This document shows, one piece after another, positions 6,743 to 13,609 of a stretch of DNA of 13,609 nucleotides. Under the pieces are notes generated by a model, which worked only from the letters and a program-made list of their open reading frames with translations, made no database searches and was not told where the DNA came from. The stretch's first letter is position 1. Every line of letters begins with the position of its first letter. This stretch comes from Acinetobacter sp. (lineage in GTDB: Bacteria > Pseudomonadota > Gammaproteobacteria > Pseudomonadales > Moraxellaceae). The position numbers and the translations under genes were made by a program. The stretch covers positions 8,111 to 21,719 of the forward strand of contig JAUNHS010000019.1 in assembly GCA_030523805.1 (NCBI GenBank), read 5' to 3'.

Positions 6743-6779
6743 AAAGCATTATTTTCTTTAAAAATAAAGAAGTTGCTTT
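6743..6779 (-). other. Nested inverted repeat between alaS and lysC
   Basis: An outer pair AAAGCA (6743-6748) with TGCTTT (6774-6779) encloses an inner pair TTCTTT (6754-6759) with AAAGAA (6766-6771). All stems are A+T-rich and no U-run follows on the - strand, so it is not a standard terminator. It may set transcript processing or attenuate read-through from alaS into lysC. Confidence 0.3.
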
Positions 6780-6798
6780 CAATTTTTATTGACGAACT

Positions 6799-9432
6799 TT
6801 ATTTCGCCAACCATGTTGCCAAATTTGCCATCACATCAGCAAAATTCGCTGTAACAGTTGCACCACCTTGGGCTAAGTCTGGCTTACCACCACCTTTACC
6901 ACCCAATTCAGTCGCTAAATGCTTGATAATATCGCCCGCTTTAACGGCTTGATGATATTCTTTTGAAACCGATGCCAATAAGCTCACTTTATCGCCATCT
7001 ACACCTGCCAATACAATGATTGCTTGGTCAAGTTTAGATTTTACGCTGTCATGCAGATGACGCAAACTTGTCGCATCGACATTTTGTACTGTTGCAATCA
7101 AAGTTTTACGTCCTGCGATGTCTTGTACTTGAGCCATCAATTCATTGGCTTGGAAATTTGCCAATTTTTGATTTAATTGTTCAATTTGCTTTTGCAAAGT
7201 TGAAATTTGGCTAACAGTTTGCTGTACTTTTTCAAGGGTTTGATTTTTCTGTGCTTTTAATGCCGCATCTACTTGGCGAATGGTGTTTTCTTGCTGTTGC
7301 ATAGCTTCAACTGCTGCCAAGCCTGTAACGGCTTCTACACGACGCACACCTGCGGCTACGCCACCTTCAGAAATGAATTTGAACAAACCAATTTCGCCTG
7401 TGTAACCAACGTGAATACCGCCACACAATTCAATAGAGAATGCACGGTCATCTTTCACTGTACCCATAGTTAAAACACGCACAGTTTCGCCATATTTTTC
7501 GCCAAACAGCATCATTGCCCCTTTGGTTTTCGCTGTTTCAATGTCTAACACTTCAGTAATTACTGGGCTATTGGCAATAATTTCAGCATTGACTAAACGC
7601 TCAATTTCATCTAATTGTTCAAGCGTTACCGCTTCGCCATGCGAGAAGTCAAAACGTAAAATATCGCTTGCCACCAATGAACCTTTTTGCTGAACGTGCG
7701 TACCTAAAATTTGACGTAAAGCCGCGTGTAATAAATGCGTTGCAGAGTGGTTACGCATAATGGCATGACGTAATTCACGTTGTACTTGAGCATCTACTTT
7801 TTGCGATACGCTCAATGAACCAACCGTTACCACACCTTGATGGACAAAGGCATTGCCTGATTTTTTGGTGTCTTGTACTTCAAAAATACCTGTATCATTT
7901 TTGAATGTACCTGTATCGCCAACTTGACCACCACTTTCTGCATAGAAAGGCGTTTGGTCTAAAATAATCACGGCTTCATCGCCTTCATTAACGCTATCCA
8001 CTTGCTCGCCATCTTTATAAATGGCAAGGATTTGACCTTCACCAGCCGTCGCTGTGTAGCCATTAAATTGCGTGGTGCTATCCGTTTTGATAAAGCTGTT
8101 ATAATCCACCGCAAATTTACCTGCTTCTCTTGCACGCTTACGTTGAGCATCCATTTCACGAGCAAAGCCTGCTTCATCAATGCTTAATTCACGTTCACGA
8201 GCAATATCAGCGGTTAAGTCGGCAGGGAAGCCATAAGTATCGTACAATTTAAATACCACTTCGCCTGAAATGATATTGCCTTTTAGTTGAGCCAATTCTT
8301 GCTCAAGCAATTTCAAACCTTGCTCAAGTGTTTTTGCAAATTGCTCTTCTTCTTTGATTAAAGCAGCAATAATACGCTCTTTTTCAGTATTTAATTCAGG
8401 GTAGGCTTGACCCATCACTTCAGCCAATGGAGCAAGCATTTTGTAGAAGAATGTTTCTTTAATGCCTAATTTATAACCATGGCGTACTGCACGGCGAATG
8501 ATACGGCGTAATACATAGCCACGTCCTTCATTTGACGGATTTACACCATCAGCAATTAAGAATGAACATGAACGAGCATGGTCGGCAATCACACGCAATG
8601 ATGGTTGGTCTAAATTATCTGTACCTACAATCGCTGCAATCGCTTTTAATAAATGCTGGAAAATATCCGTATCGTAGTTAGAATTAACGTGTTGCATGAC
8701 GGCTGACATACGCTCCAAGCCCATACCTGTATCTACCGATGGGGCAGGTAATGGGTGCAATACACCGTCTGCTGTACGGTTAAATTGCATAAATACGTTA
8801 TTCCAAATTTCTACAAAACGGTCGCCATCTTCTTCAGGTGTCCCTGGTAAACCACCCCAAATATGATCACCATGATCGTAGAAAATTTCCGAACATGGCC
8901 CACATGGCCCAGTATCGCCCATTGCCCAGAAATTGTCCGATTCGTATTGTTCGCCTTTATCGCCAATACGGATAATGTGGTCGGCAGGCAAACCGATGTC
9001 TTTATGCCAAATATCGTAGGCTTCATCATCGGTATGATACACAGTAACGTATAATTTTTCAGCAGGTAAACCTAAACCTTTTTCGCTGTCAGTTAAAAAG
9101 CCCCACGCAAAACGCAACGCATCATGCTTAAAATAATCGCCAAATGAGAAATTACCCAACATTTCAAAGAATGTATGATGACGAGCGGTGTAGCCGACAT
9201 TATCTAAATCGTTATGTTTACCGCCTGCACGCACACATTTTTGTGATGTAGTTGCACGCACATAAGGACGTTTTTCCAAACCTAAAAAACAATCCTTAAA
9301 TTGGTTCATACCCGCATTGGTAAAAAGTAGTGTAGGGTCATTGGCGGGAACGAGAGAACTCGATGTAACACGTTGATGTCCATGTGATTCAAAGTAGCTT
9401 AAAAAGGCTTCACGAATTTCAGCCGATGTCAT
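6799..9432 (-). CDS. alaS: Alanyl-tRNA synthetase
   Basis: AlaRS charges tRNA-Ala and clears mischarged Ser- and Gly-tRNA-Ala. The 877-residue form from ATG 9432 ([11 protein letters not shown]) matches the usual family length. The class II catalytic domain comes first, with [17 protein letters not shown], the motif 2 segment around [20 protein letters not shown], and motif 3 [10 protein letters not shown]. The editing domain keeps its zinc ligands H562 and H566 (HSATH) and C670 and H674 (CGGIH). A coiled-coil-like stretch near 715-760 leads into the C-Ala domain with the glycine-rich [14 protein letters not shown]. The start is uncertain. ATG 9462 has no binding site and ATG 9432 only a weak GAG, whereas an in-frame GTG at 9447 has GGAG nine bases upstream and would add five residues. 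A clear promoter lies at 9525-9553. Confidence 0.97.
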   Translation of the reverse strand: MTSAEIREAFLSYFESHGHQRVTSSSLVPANDPTLLFTNAGMNQFKDCFLGLEKRPYVRATTSQKCVRAGGKHNDLDNVGYTARHHTFFEMLGNFSFGDYFKHDALRFAWGFLTDSEKGLGLPAEKLYVTVYHTDDEAYDIWHKDIGLPADHIIRIGDKGEQYESDNFWAMGDTGPCGPCSEIFYDHGDHIWGGLPGTPEEDGDRFVEIWNNVFMQFNRTADGVLHPLPAPSVDTGMGLERMSAVMQHVNSNYDTDIFQHLLKAIAAIVGTDNLDQPSLRVIADHARSCSFLIADGVNPSNEGRGYVLRRIIRRAVRHGYKLGIKETFFYKMLAPLAEVMGQAYPELNTEKERIIAALIKEEEQFAKTLEQGLKLLEQELAQLKGNIISGEVVFKLYDTYGFPADLTADIARERELSIDEAGFAREMDAQRKRAREAGKFAVDYNSFIKTDSTTQFNGYTATAGEGQILAIYKDGEQVDSVNEGDEAVIILDQTPFYAESGGQVGDTGTFKNDTGIFEVQDTKKSGNAFVHQGVVTVGSLSVSQKVDAQVQRELRHAIMRNHSATHLLHAALRQILGTHVQQKGSLVASDILRFDFSHGEAVTLEQLDEIERLVNAEIIANSPVITEVLDIETAKTKGAMMLFGEKYGETVRVLTMGTVKDDRAFSIELCGGIHVGYTGEIGLFKFISEGGVAAGVRRVEAVTGLAAVEAMQQQENTIRQVDAALKAQKNQTLEKVQQTVSQISTLQKQIEQLNQKLANFQANELMAQVQDIAGRKTLIATVQNVDATSLRHLHDSVKSKLDQAIIVLAGVDGDKVSLLASVSKEYHQAVKAGDIIKHLATELGGKGGGKPDLAQGGATVTANFADVMANLATWLAK

Positions 9433-9481
9433 AAAACGAGTACTCACAGGCAGTAACTCCATAAAAAATTAAAATAGGGAA

Positions 9482-9503
9482 GAGCAAGCGAGATAGATTG
9501 CTC
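9482..9503 (-). promoter_or_regulatory. Inverted repeat in the alaS leader
   Basis: GAGCAA (9482-9487) and TTGCTC (9498-9503) flank ten bases, about 15 bases downstream of the predicted transcription start. E. coli AlaRS represses its own gene by binding a palindrome around its promoter. Whether this repeat plays such a role is inference. Confidence 0.35.
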
Positions 9504-9524
9504 AAAATTACAATTAAGCTGTAG

Positions 9525-9553
9525 ATTATAACGGAAAATGAGAATGATACCAA
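9525..9553 (-). promoter_or_regulatory. Sigma70-type promoter for alaS
   Basis: On the - strand TTGGTA (9548-9553) and a perfect TATAAT (9525-9530) are separated by 17 bases. Transcription would start near 9518, about 85 bases before ATG 9432. Confidence 0.85.
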
Positions 9554-9671
9554 TGTTTTTAAGGCAAAAGTCGTAATAAAGCGAATAGGAATATTTGATA
9601 TTGCCTAAAAAATAGCAAAATGCTGTAAATATGGCACAATTAAGTGCTATTCTTACCAAGAAATTGCCAAT

Positions 9672-9709
9672 AAAAAATCCCGTTCATTACAAGATGTACG
9701 GGATTTTTT
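9672..9709 (-). terminator. Terminator of yceI
   Basis: A 12-base inverted repeat (9672-9683 with 9698-9709, core TCCCGT/ACGGGA) has a 14-base loop and six U at the - strand end. It lies 27 bases after the yceI stop. The T-run on the + strand makes it symmetric, but no + strand gene precedes it. Confidence 0.85.
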
Positions 9710-9736
9710 ATGGGAGAGACGGTTGCAACGATAAGA

Positions 9737-10312
9737 TTATTTTACAGATGCTTCAGTGGTAATATTCACTGTAATTTTATCGCCAACATTAGGTACGAAT
9801 GCACCTAAACCAAAGTCAGAACGCTTAAATGTCGTAGTTGCGTTAAAGCCAATGGTTGGCAATTTAGACATTGGGTGAGCCCCTTTGCCGTTTAATTTCG
9901 CTTTAAGTACCACAGGTTTACTGATTCCTTTTACCGTTAAAATACCTGAAATGGTAAAATCTTTTTTGTTTTTAGTTTGTACTTTAGTACTTTTGAACGT
10001 GATATTTGGGAATTGAGCGGCATTAAACCAATCTGCTTTTTGAAATTCATCATCAAGTGCTTTGACGTTGGTATTTACACTGCTGACAGGAATAGTAACA
10101 TCTACAGATGATGCTGATGGTTTGTCAAAATCAACAACGATTTTACCGTTAATATCGCTAAAGTTTGCACTTGGTGTAGAGAAACCAAAGTGATTCCAAG
10201 AGAACACCGTTGCCGTGTGTGTTGGGTCAATTGTGTAGGTTTGTGGTGCAGCAAATGCAGCAGTACTTGCCAATAATGTTGTTGCTAAACCAAGTGTTTT
10301 CAATAATTTCAT
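9737..10312 (-). CDS. yceI: YceI family periplasmic lipocalin-like protein
   Basis: YceI-family proteins are secreted beta-barrels of lipocalin-like fold that bind long isoprenoid or similar lipids. Their physiological role is not settled, and links to pH or stress response vary by species. The 191-residue product begins with a clear signal peptide (MKLLKTLGLATTLLASTAAFA, cut before APQ). The mature domain starts with YTIDPTHTATVFSWNHFGFS, the usual family opening, and continues through WFNAAQFPNITFKS, GILTVKGISKPVVL, GFNATTTFKRSDFGLG and VGDKITVNITTEA. It is a single-domain form without a fused cytochrome. A GGA lies nine bases before the ATG. It stands alone, with its own promoter and terminator, between alaS and groL. 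Confidence 0.93.
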   Translation of the reverse strand: MKLLKTLGLATTLLASTAAFAAPQTYTIDPTHTATVFSWNHFGFSTPSANFSDINGKIVVDFDKPSASSVDVTIPVSSVNTNVKALDDEFQKADWFNAAQFPNITFKSTKVQTKNKKDFTISGILTVKGISKPVVLKAKLNGKGAHPMSKLPTIGFNATTTFKRSDFGLGAFVPNVGDKITVNITTEASVK

Positions 10313-10347
10313 GGTGATTATTCCGATAGGGATTTAAAGATGGCTTT

Positions 10348-10376
10348 AGTATAGAAGTAATTTTGTCTTTTGACTA
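10348..10376 (-). promoter_or_regulatory. Probable yceI promoter
   Basis: On the - strand TATACT (10348-10353) is a good -10 element. The -35 position 17 bases upstream reads TAGTCA (10371-10376), which is weak. The predicted start gives a leader of about 30 bases. Confidence 0.5.
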
Positions 10377-10452
10377 GATTGTATTGTTGTAATGGTGCGT
10401 TCTGTTTTTGGAACGATGGGGTTTTATTCATTATACAGGGAAACATAATACC

Positions 10453-10586
10453 AAACCCAGAATATAAGTATTATCATGGGTTTTGTAGGGGAAAATCACA
10501 TTTTCCCTTTTGAGAATGGGAAAAAGATGTTTTGCTATTCTACTCACAGGGCGAATGTAATTCGCCCTTACAGTAATTGTATTACT
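10453..10586. repeat. Cluster of four palindromic hairpins (REP- or MITE-like)
   Basis: In order: AAACCCA (10453-10459) with TGGGTTT (10477-10483); GGGAAAAT (10489-10496) with ATTTTCCC (10500-10507), loop CAC; AGGGCGAAT (10548-10556) with ATTCGCCCT (10560-10568), loop GTA; and AGTAAT (10572-10577) with ATTACT (10581-10586), loop TGT. A further GGGAAAA at 10518-10524 can pair with the TTTTCCC of the second hairpin. Three of the four have three-base loops and the middle two share the layout GGG(N5)-3-(N5)CCCTT. None has a U-run. This resembles an interspersed palindromic repeat; copies elsewhere in the genome cannot be seen from this window. Confidence 0.6.
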
Positions 10587-10593
10587 CATAAAT

Positions 10594-10625
10594 AAAAACT
10601 CTGCTTCATACAAAGCAGAGTTTTT
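10594..10625 (-). terminator. Terminator of groS-groL
   Basis: A 13-base inverted repeat (10594-10606 with 10613-10625, core CTCTGCTT/AAGCAGAG) with a six-base loop lies 26 bases after the groL stop. On the - strand it ends in five U. It also has a seven-T run on the + strand. Confidence 0.9.
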
Positions 10626-10651
10626 TTATTTGGCTTAAACGAGATGTAAAA

Positions 10652-12286
<1,635 letters not shown>

Positions 12287-12395
12287 TTATTCTCCAAATT
12301 TTTGCATTTATATAAAAAATTATTTTAGATAGGGTAATTATTTTCCTAAACAACGACCGTTTACATCGTGTAAGATGAATAATATTGACCCAAAA

Positions 12396-12686
12396 TTAAC
12401 CTTCAAGAACAGCTAAAATGTCGCTTTCTTTCATGATTAATAATTCTTCGCCATTTACTTTTACAGTTGTGCCTGCATAAGTACCAAACAATACTTTGTC
12501 GCCCACTTTGACATCTAAAGCACGCACGCCATTATCGGTAATTTGACCATTACCTACAGCGATGATTTCGCCTTGTGATGGTTTTTCCGCAGCAGAACCT
12601 GGTAATAAAATACCGCCAGCAGTTTTGGTTTCTTCTTCCACACGGCGAATGACTACACGGTCATGTAAAGGACGGATTGAACTCAT
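12396..12686 (-). CDS. groS: Co-chaperonin GroES (Hsp10)
   Basis: GroES is the seven-subunit lid that caps GroEL. The 96-residue protein has the family's normal length and opening ([16 protein letters not shown]). The mobile loop that docks on GroEL follows ([17 protein letters not shown], about 21-37), and then [23 protein letters not shown] and the ending [14 protein letters not shown] lies eight bases before the ATG. Upstream is a heat-shock-type promoter and possibly a second vegetative one, as in many groESL operons. Confidence 0.98.
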   Translation of the reverse strand: MSSIRPLHDRVVIRRVEEETKTAGGILLPGSAAEKPSQGEIIAVGNGQITDNGVRALDVKVGDKVLFGTYAGTTVKVNGEELLIMKESDILAVLEG

Positions 12687-12705
12687 TTTAAAATCTCCAA
12701 ATTAA

Positions 12706-12733
12706 ATTGTATGACTAACCAATATCGTATCAA
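12706..12733 (-). promoter_or_regulatory. Possible sigma70 promoter close to groS
   Basis: On the - strand TTGATA (12728-12733) and TACAAT (12706-12711) are separated by 16 bases. Transcription would begin at about the ribosome binding site, leaving a leader of only about 13 bases, so it may be non-functional despite good hexamers. Confidence 0.4.
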
Positions 12734-12780
12734 AATCATGACAAATGATGACAGGATTATGGTAAACCAAGGTTGTGTAA

Positions 12781-12812
12781 ATTTGTGGGGGTAAAACAAA
12801 TGACTTCAAGGG
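12781..12812 (-). promoter_or_regulatory. Sigma32 (RpoH) heat-shock promoter of groSL
   Basis: On the - strand CCCTTGAA (12805-12812) is followed after 14 bases by CCCCACAAAT (12781-12790). The known sigma32 consensus is CTTGAA, 13-15 bases, CCCCAT-T. Position and sequence fit a heat-inducible groESL promoter with a leader of about 85 bases. Confidence 0.8.
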
Positions 12813-12857
12813 CAAAATGAAAAAAATATTTTACTTGATGATGTTTTGTGCTTTAAA

Positions 12858-12895
12858 ACAACAAAAGGGCGAAAAATCTTCGCCCTATGTGTTGT
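12858..12895 (-). terminator. Terminator of the CBS/CorC-domain gene
   Basis: AGGGCGAA (12866-12873) pairs with TTCGCCCT (12879-12886) around a five-base loop. The stem can extend imperfectly by ACAACA (12858-12863) with TGTTGT (12890-12895). On the - strand TTTTGTTGTTTT follows the core stem. It lies between the stop of the upstream gene and the groSL promoter. Confidence 0.75.
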
Positions 12896-12919
12896 TGAAT
12901 GGTGTTAAAAGTTGATGAA

Positions 12920-13609
12920 TTATTCATCATTCAAATGTGGAAAGTTTTTGGTTACAAGTAATTGGTCAATTTTAAAATGATCTACATCAACCACTTCAAA
13001 TTTATAATCGGCAAATTCTACATAATCCGCAGGGCGGGGGATTTTGCGTAATTTGTACATCATAAATCCTGCGATGGTTTCATAATTTTCCCAATCAGGG
13101 AAATCTTCAATATCTAAAGCGTGCTTCACATCTTCAATTGGCGTGCTACCATCAATCAACCATGAATGCGTATCTCGTTGAATAATTTGCTTATCTTCTT
13201 CTACCAAGCTACCCCAATCGCCCATGACCGTGAGCATAATATCGCTTAAGGTAATTACGCCAACTACTAGAGCATATTCATTAATCACTACGGCAAACTT
13301 TTCTTTGCTGGATTGGAAACGGTCTAGCAATTCCGATAAAGTCAGCGTATCAGGAATGGTTAAAACATTACGAATGGTAGATTCATGTAATTGATTAAAC
13401 GATTGATTATTTAAAATCCGCACCAAAATATCTTTGGCATCAATATAACCGACCACTTGGTCAATATTGTCATTACACACCAAAAATTTAGAATACGGAT
13501 ATTCTGCTAATTTTTGGCGAATACTGTCTTCAGCTTCATTAAGTGTAAAATAAATGACATTTTCTCGTGTGGTCATGCTAGATGGCACGGTACGTTCTTC
13601 AAGTTCAAA
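12920..13609 (-). CDS. CBS-pair and CorC_HlyC-domain membrane protein, C-terminal part (5' end outside the window)
   Basis: The last 229 residues of a protein of the family often annotated as hemolysin-like, CorC/HlyC or CNNM-type transporter. The frame is open to the right edge (FELEERTVPSSMTTREN), so the GTG at 13588 is not the start. The fragment begins at the end of the linker that precedes the CBS pair. The first CBS motif contains KFLVCNDNIDQVVGYIDAKDIL and the second FAVVINEYALVVGVITLSDIM. The C-terminal CorC_HlyC domain runs from about WLIDGSTPIEDV to DHFKIDQLLV. CBS pairs in this family bind adenosine nucleotides, and members have been linked to Mg2+ or Co2+ transport. The N-terminal membrane domain that would tell a CNNM/DUF21 from a TerC-type protein is not in view, so no gene symbol is given. 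Confidence 0.88.
   Translation of the reverse strand, partial: FELEERTVPSSMTTRENVIYFTLNEAEDSIRQKLAEYPYSKFLVCNDNIDQVVGYIDAKDILVRILNNQSFNQLHESTIRNVLTIPDTLTLSELLDRFQSSKEKFAVVINEYALVVGVITLSDIMLTVMGDWGSLVEEDKQIIQRDTHSWLIDGSTPIEDVKHALDIEDFPDWENYETIAGFMMYKLRKIPRPADYVEFADYKFEVVDVDHFKIDQLLVTKNFPHLNDE

Larger units (their letters stand above)
9433..9736. other. Intergenic region between alaS and yceI
   Basis: No gene is supported here. It holds the alaS leader with an inverted repeat (9482-9503), the alaS promoter (9525-9553) and the yceI terminator (9672-9709). The A+T-rich stretch 9554-9671 shows no other feature I can defend. An open frame of 71 codons on the - strand crosses the promoter and overlaps alaS and is not credible. 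Confidence 0.7.
10313..10651. other. Gene-free region between yceI and groL with a cluster of hairpins
   Basis: No gene is supported. The yceI side carries the yceI promoter (10348-10376). A cluster of four hairpins occupies 10453-10586, and the groL terminator 10594-10625. The stretch 10381-10452 shows nothing clear. The 60-codon open frame on the - strand (10431-10613) runs straight through the hairpins and is judged spurious. Confidence 0.75.

Noticed and set aside
6703..6798. Lysine riboswitch upstream of lysC
   Set aside because: The gap of 96 bases is too short for the roughly 170-base lysine aptamer, and no matching core is visible.
9444..9659. 71-codon open frame on the - strand upstream of alaS
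   Set aside because: It overlaps the alaS start and contains the alaS promoter. Its composition (Phe, Tyr, Ile, Leu, Asn, Cys) reflects A+T-rich non-coding sequence.
10431..10613. 60-codon open frame on the - strand between yceI and groL
   Set aside because: It runs through four hairpins and into the groL terminator, lacks a convincing ribosome binding site and has no domain-like sequence. The stretch RANYIRP is simply the translation of the GGGCGAAT palindrome.

Overview
The window is an ordinary stretch of core bacterial chromosome, A+T-rich, from a gammaproteobacterium. The best guess is Moraxellaceae (Acinetobacter or a close relative). This rests on the alaS-lysC-csrA order, a CsrA with a long Asn/Gln/Met-rich C-terminal tail, rpsU followed directly by a YqeY-family gene rather than dnaG, and the character of the protein sequences. 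The genus call is from memory of these families, not from a search. Fourteen protein genes are supported, two of them cut by the window edges. No tRNA, rRNA, CRISPR array, insertion sequence, prophage or defence gene was seen.

Left part, + strand: the end of lptD (outer-membrane LPS export barrel) overlaps surA (periplasmic chaperone for outer-membrane proteins) by one base, and a strong terminator follows. Next come a clear sigma70-type promoter and a two-gene unit, rpsU (ribosomal protein S21) and yqeY. This unit converges on nagZ (- strand, muropeptide recycling) across a shared bidirectional terminator. rnhB (+ strand, RNase HII) diverges from nagZ.

Middle part, - strand: an unnamed 63-residue two-helix membrane protein, csrA (post-transcriptional regulator), lysC (aspartokinase) and alaS (alanyl-tRNA synthetase), read in the order alaS, lysC, csrA, small protein. 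A good promoter (TTGGTA, 17 bases, TATAAT) drives alaS. Terminator-like hairpins follow lysC and csrA. Upstream lies yceI, a secreted lipocalin-like protein with its own terminator.

Right part, - strand: the end of a CBS/CorC_HlyC-domain membrane protein, which starts beyond the right edge, then groS and groL. A heat-shock (sigma32-type) promoter and a possible sigma70 promoter precede groS. Between groL and yceI, about 340 bases hold no gene but carry a run of tight hairpins that look like an interspersed palindromic repeat.

The genes share no single pathway. Themes are envelope biogenesis and recycling (lptD, surA, nagZ), translation and its control (rpsU, alaS, csrA), protein folding (groESL), amino-acid synthesis (lysC) and RNA removal from DNA (rnhB). 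I found no convincing undescribed system. The points most worth a second look are the tandem-repeat tail of CsrA, the hairpin cluster beside groL, the small membrane protein, and regulatory structures in the rpsU, alaS and csrA leaders.
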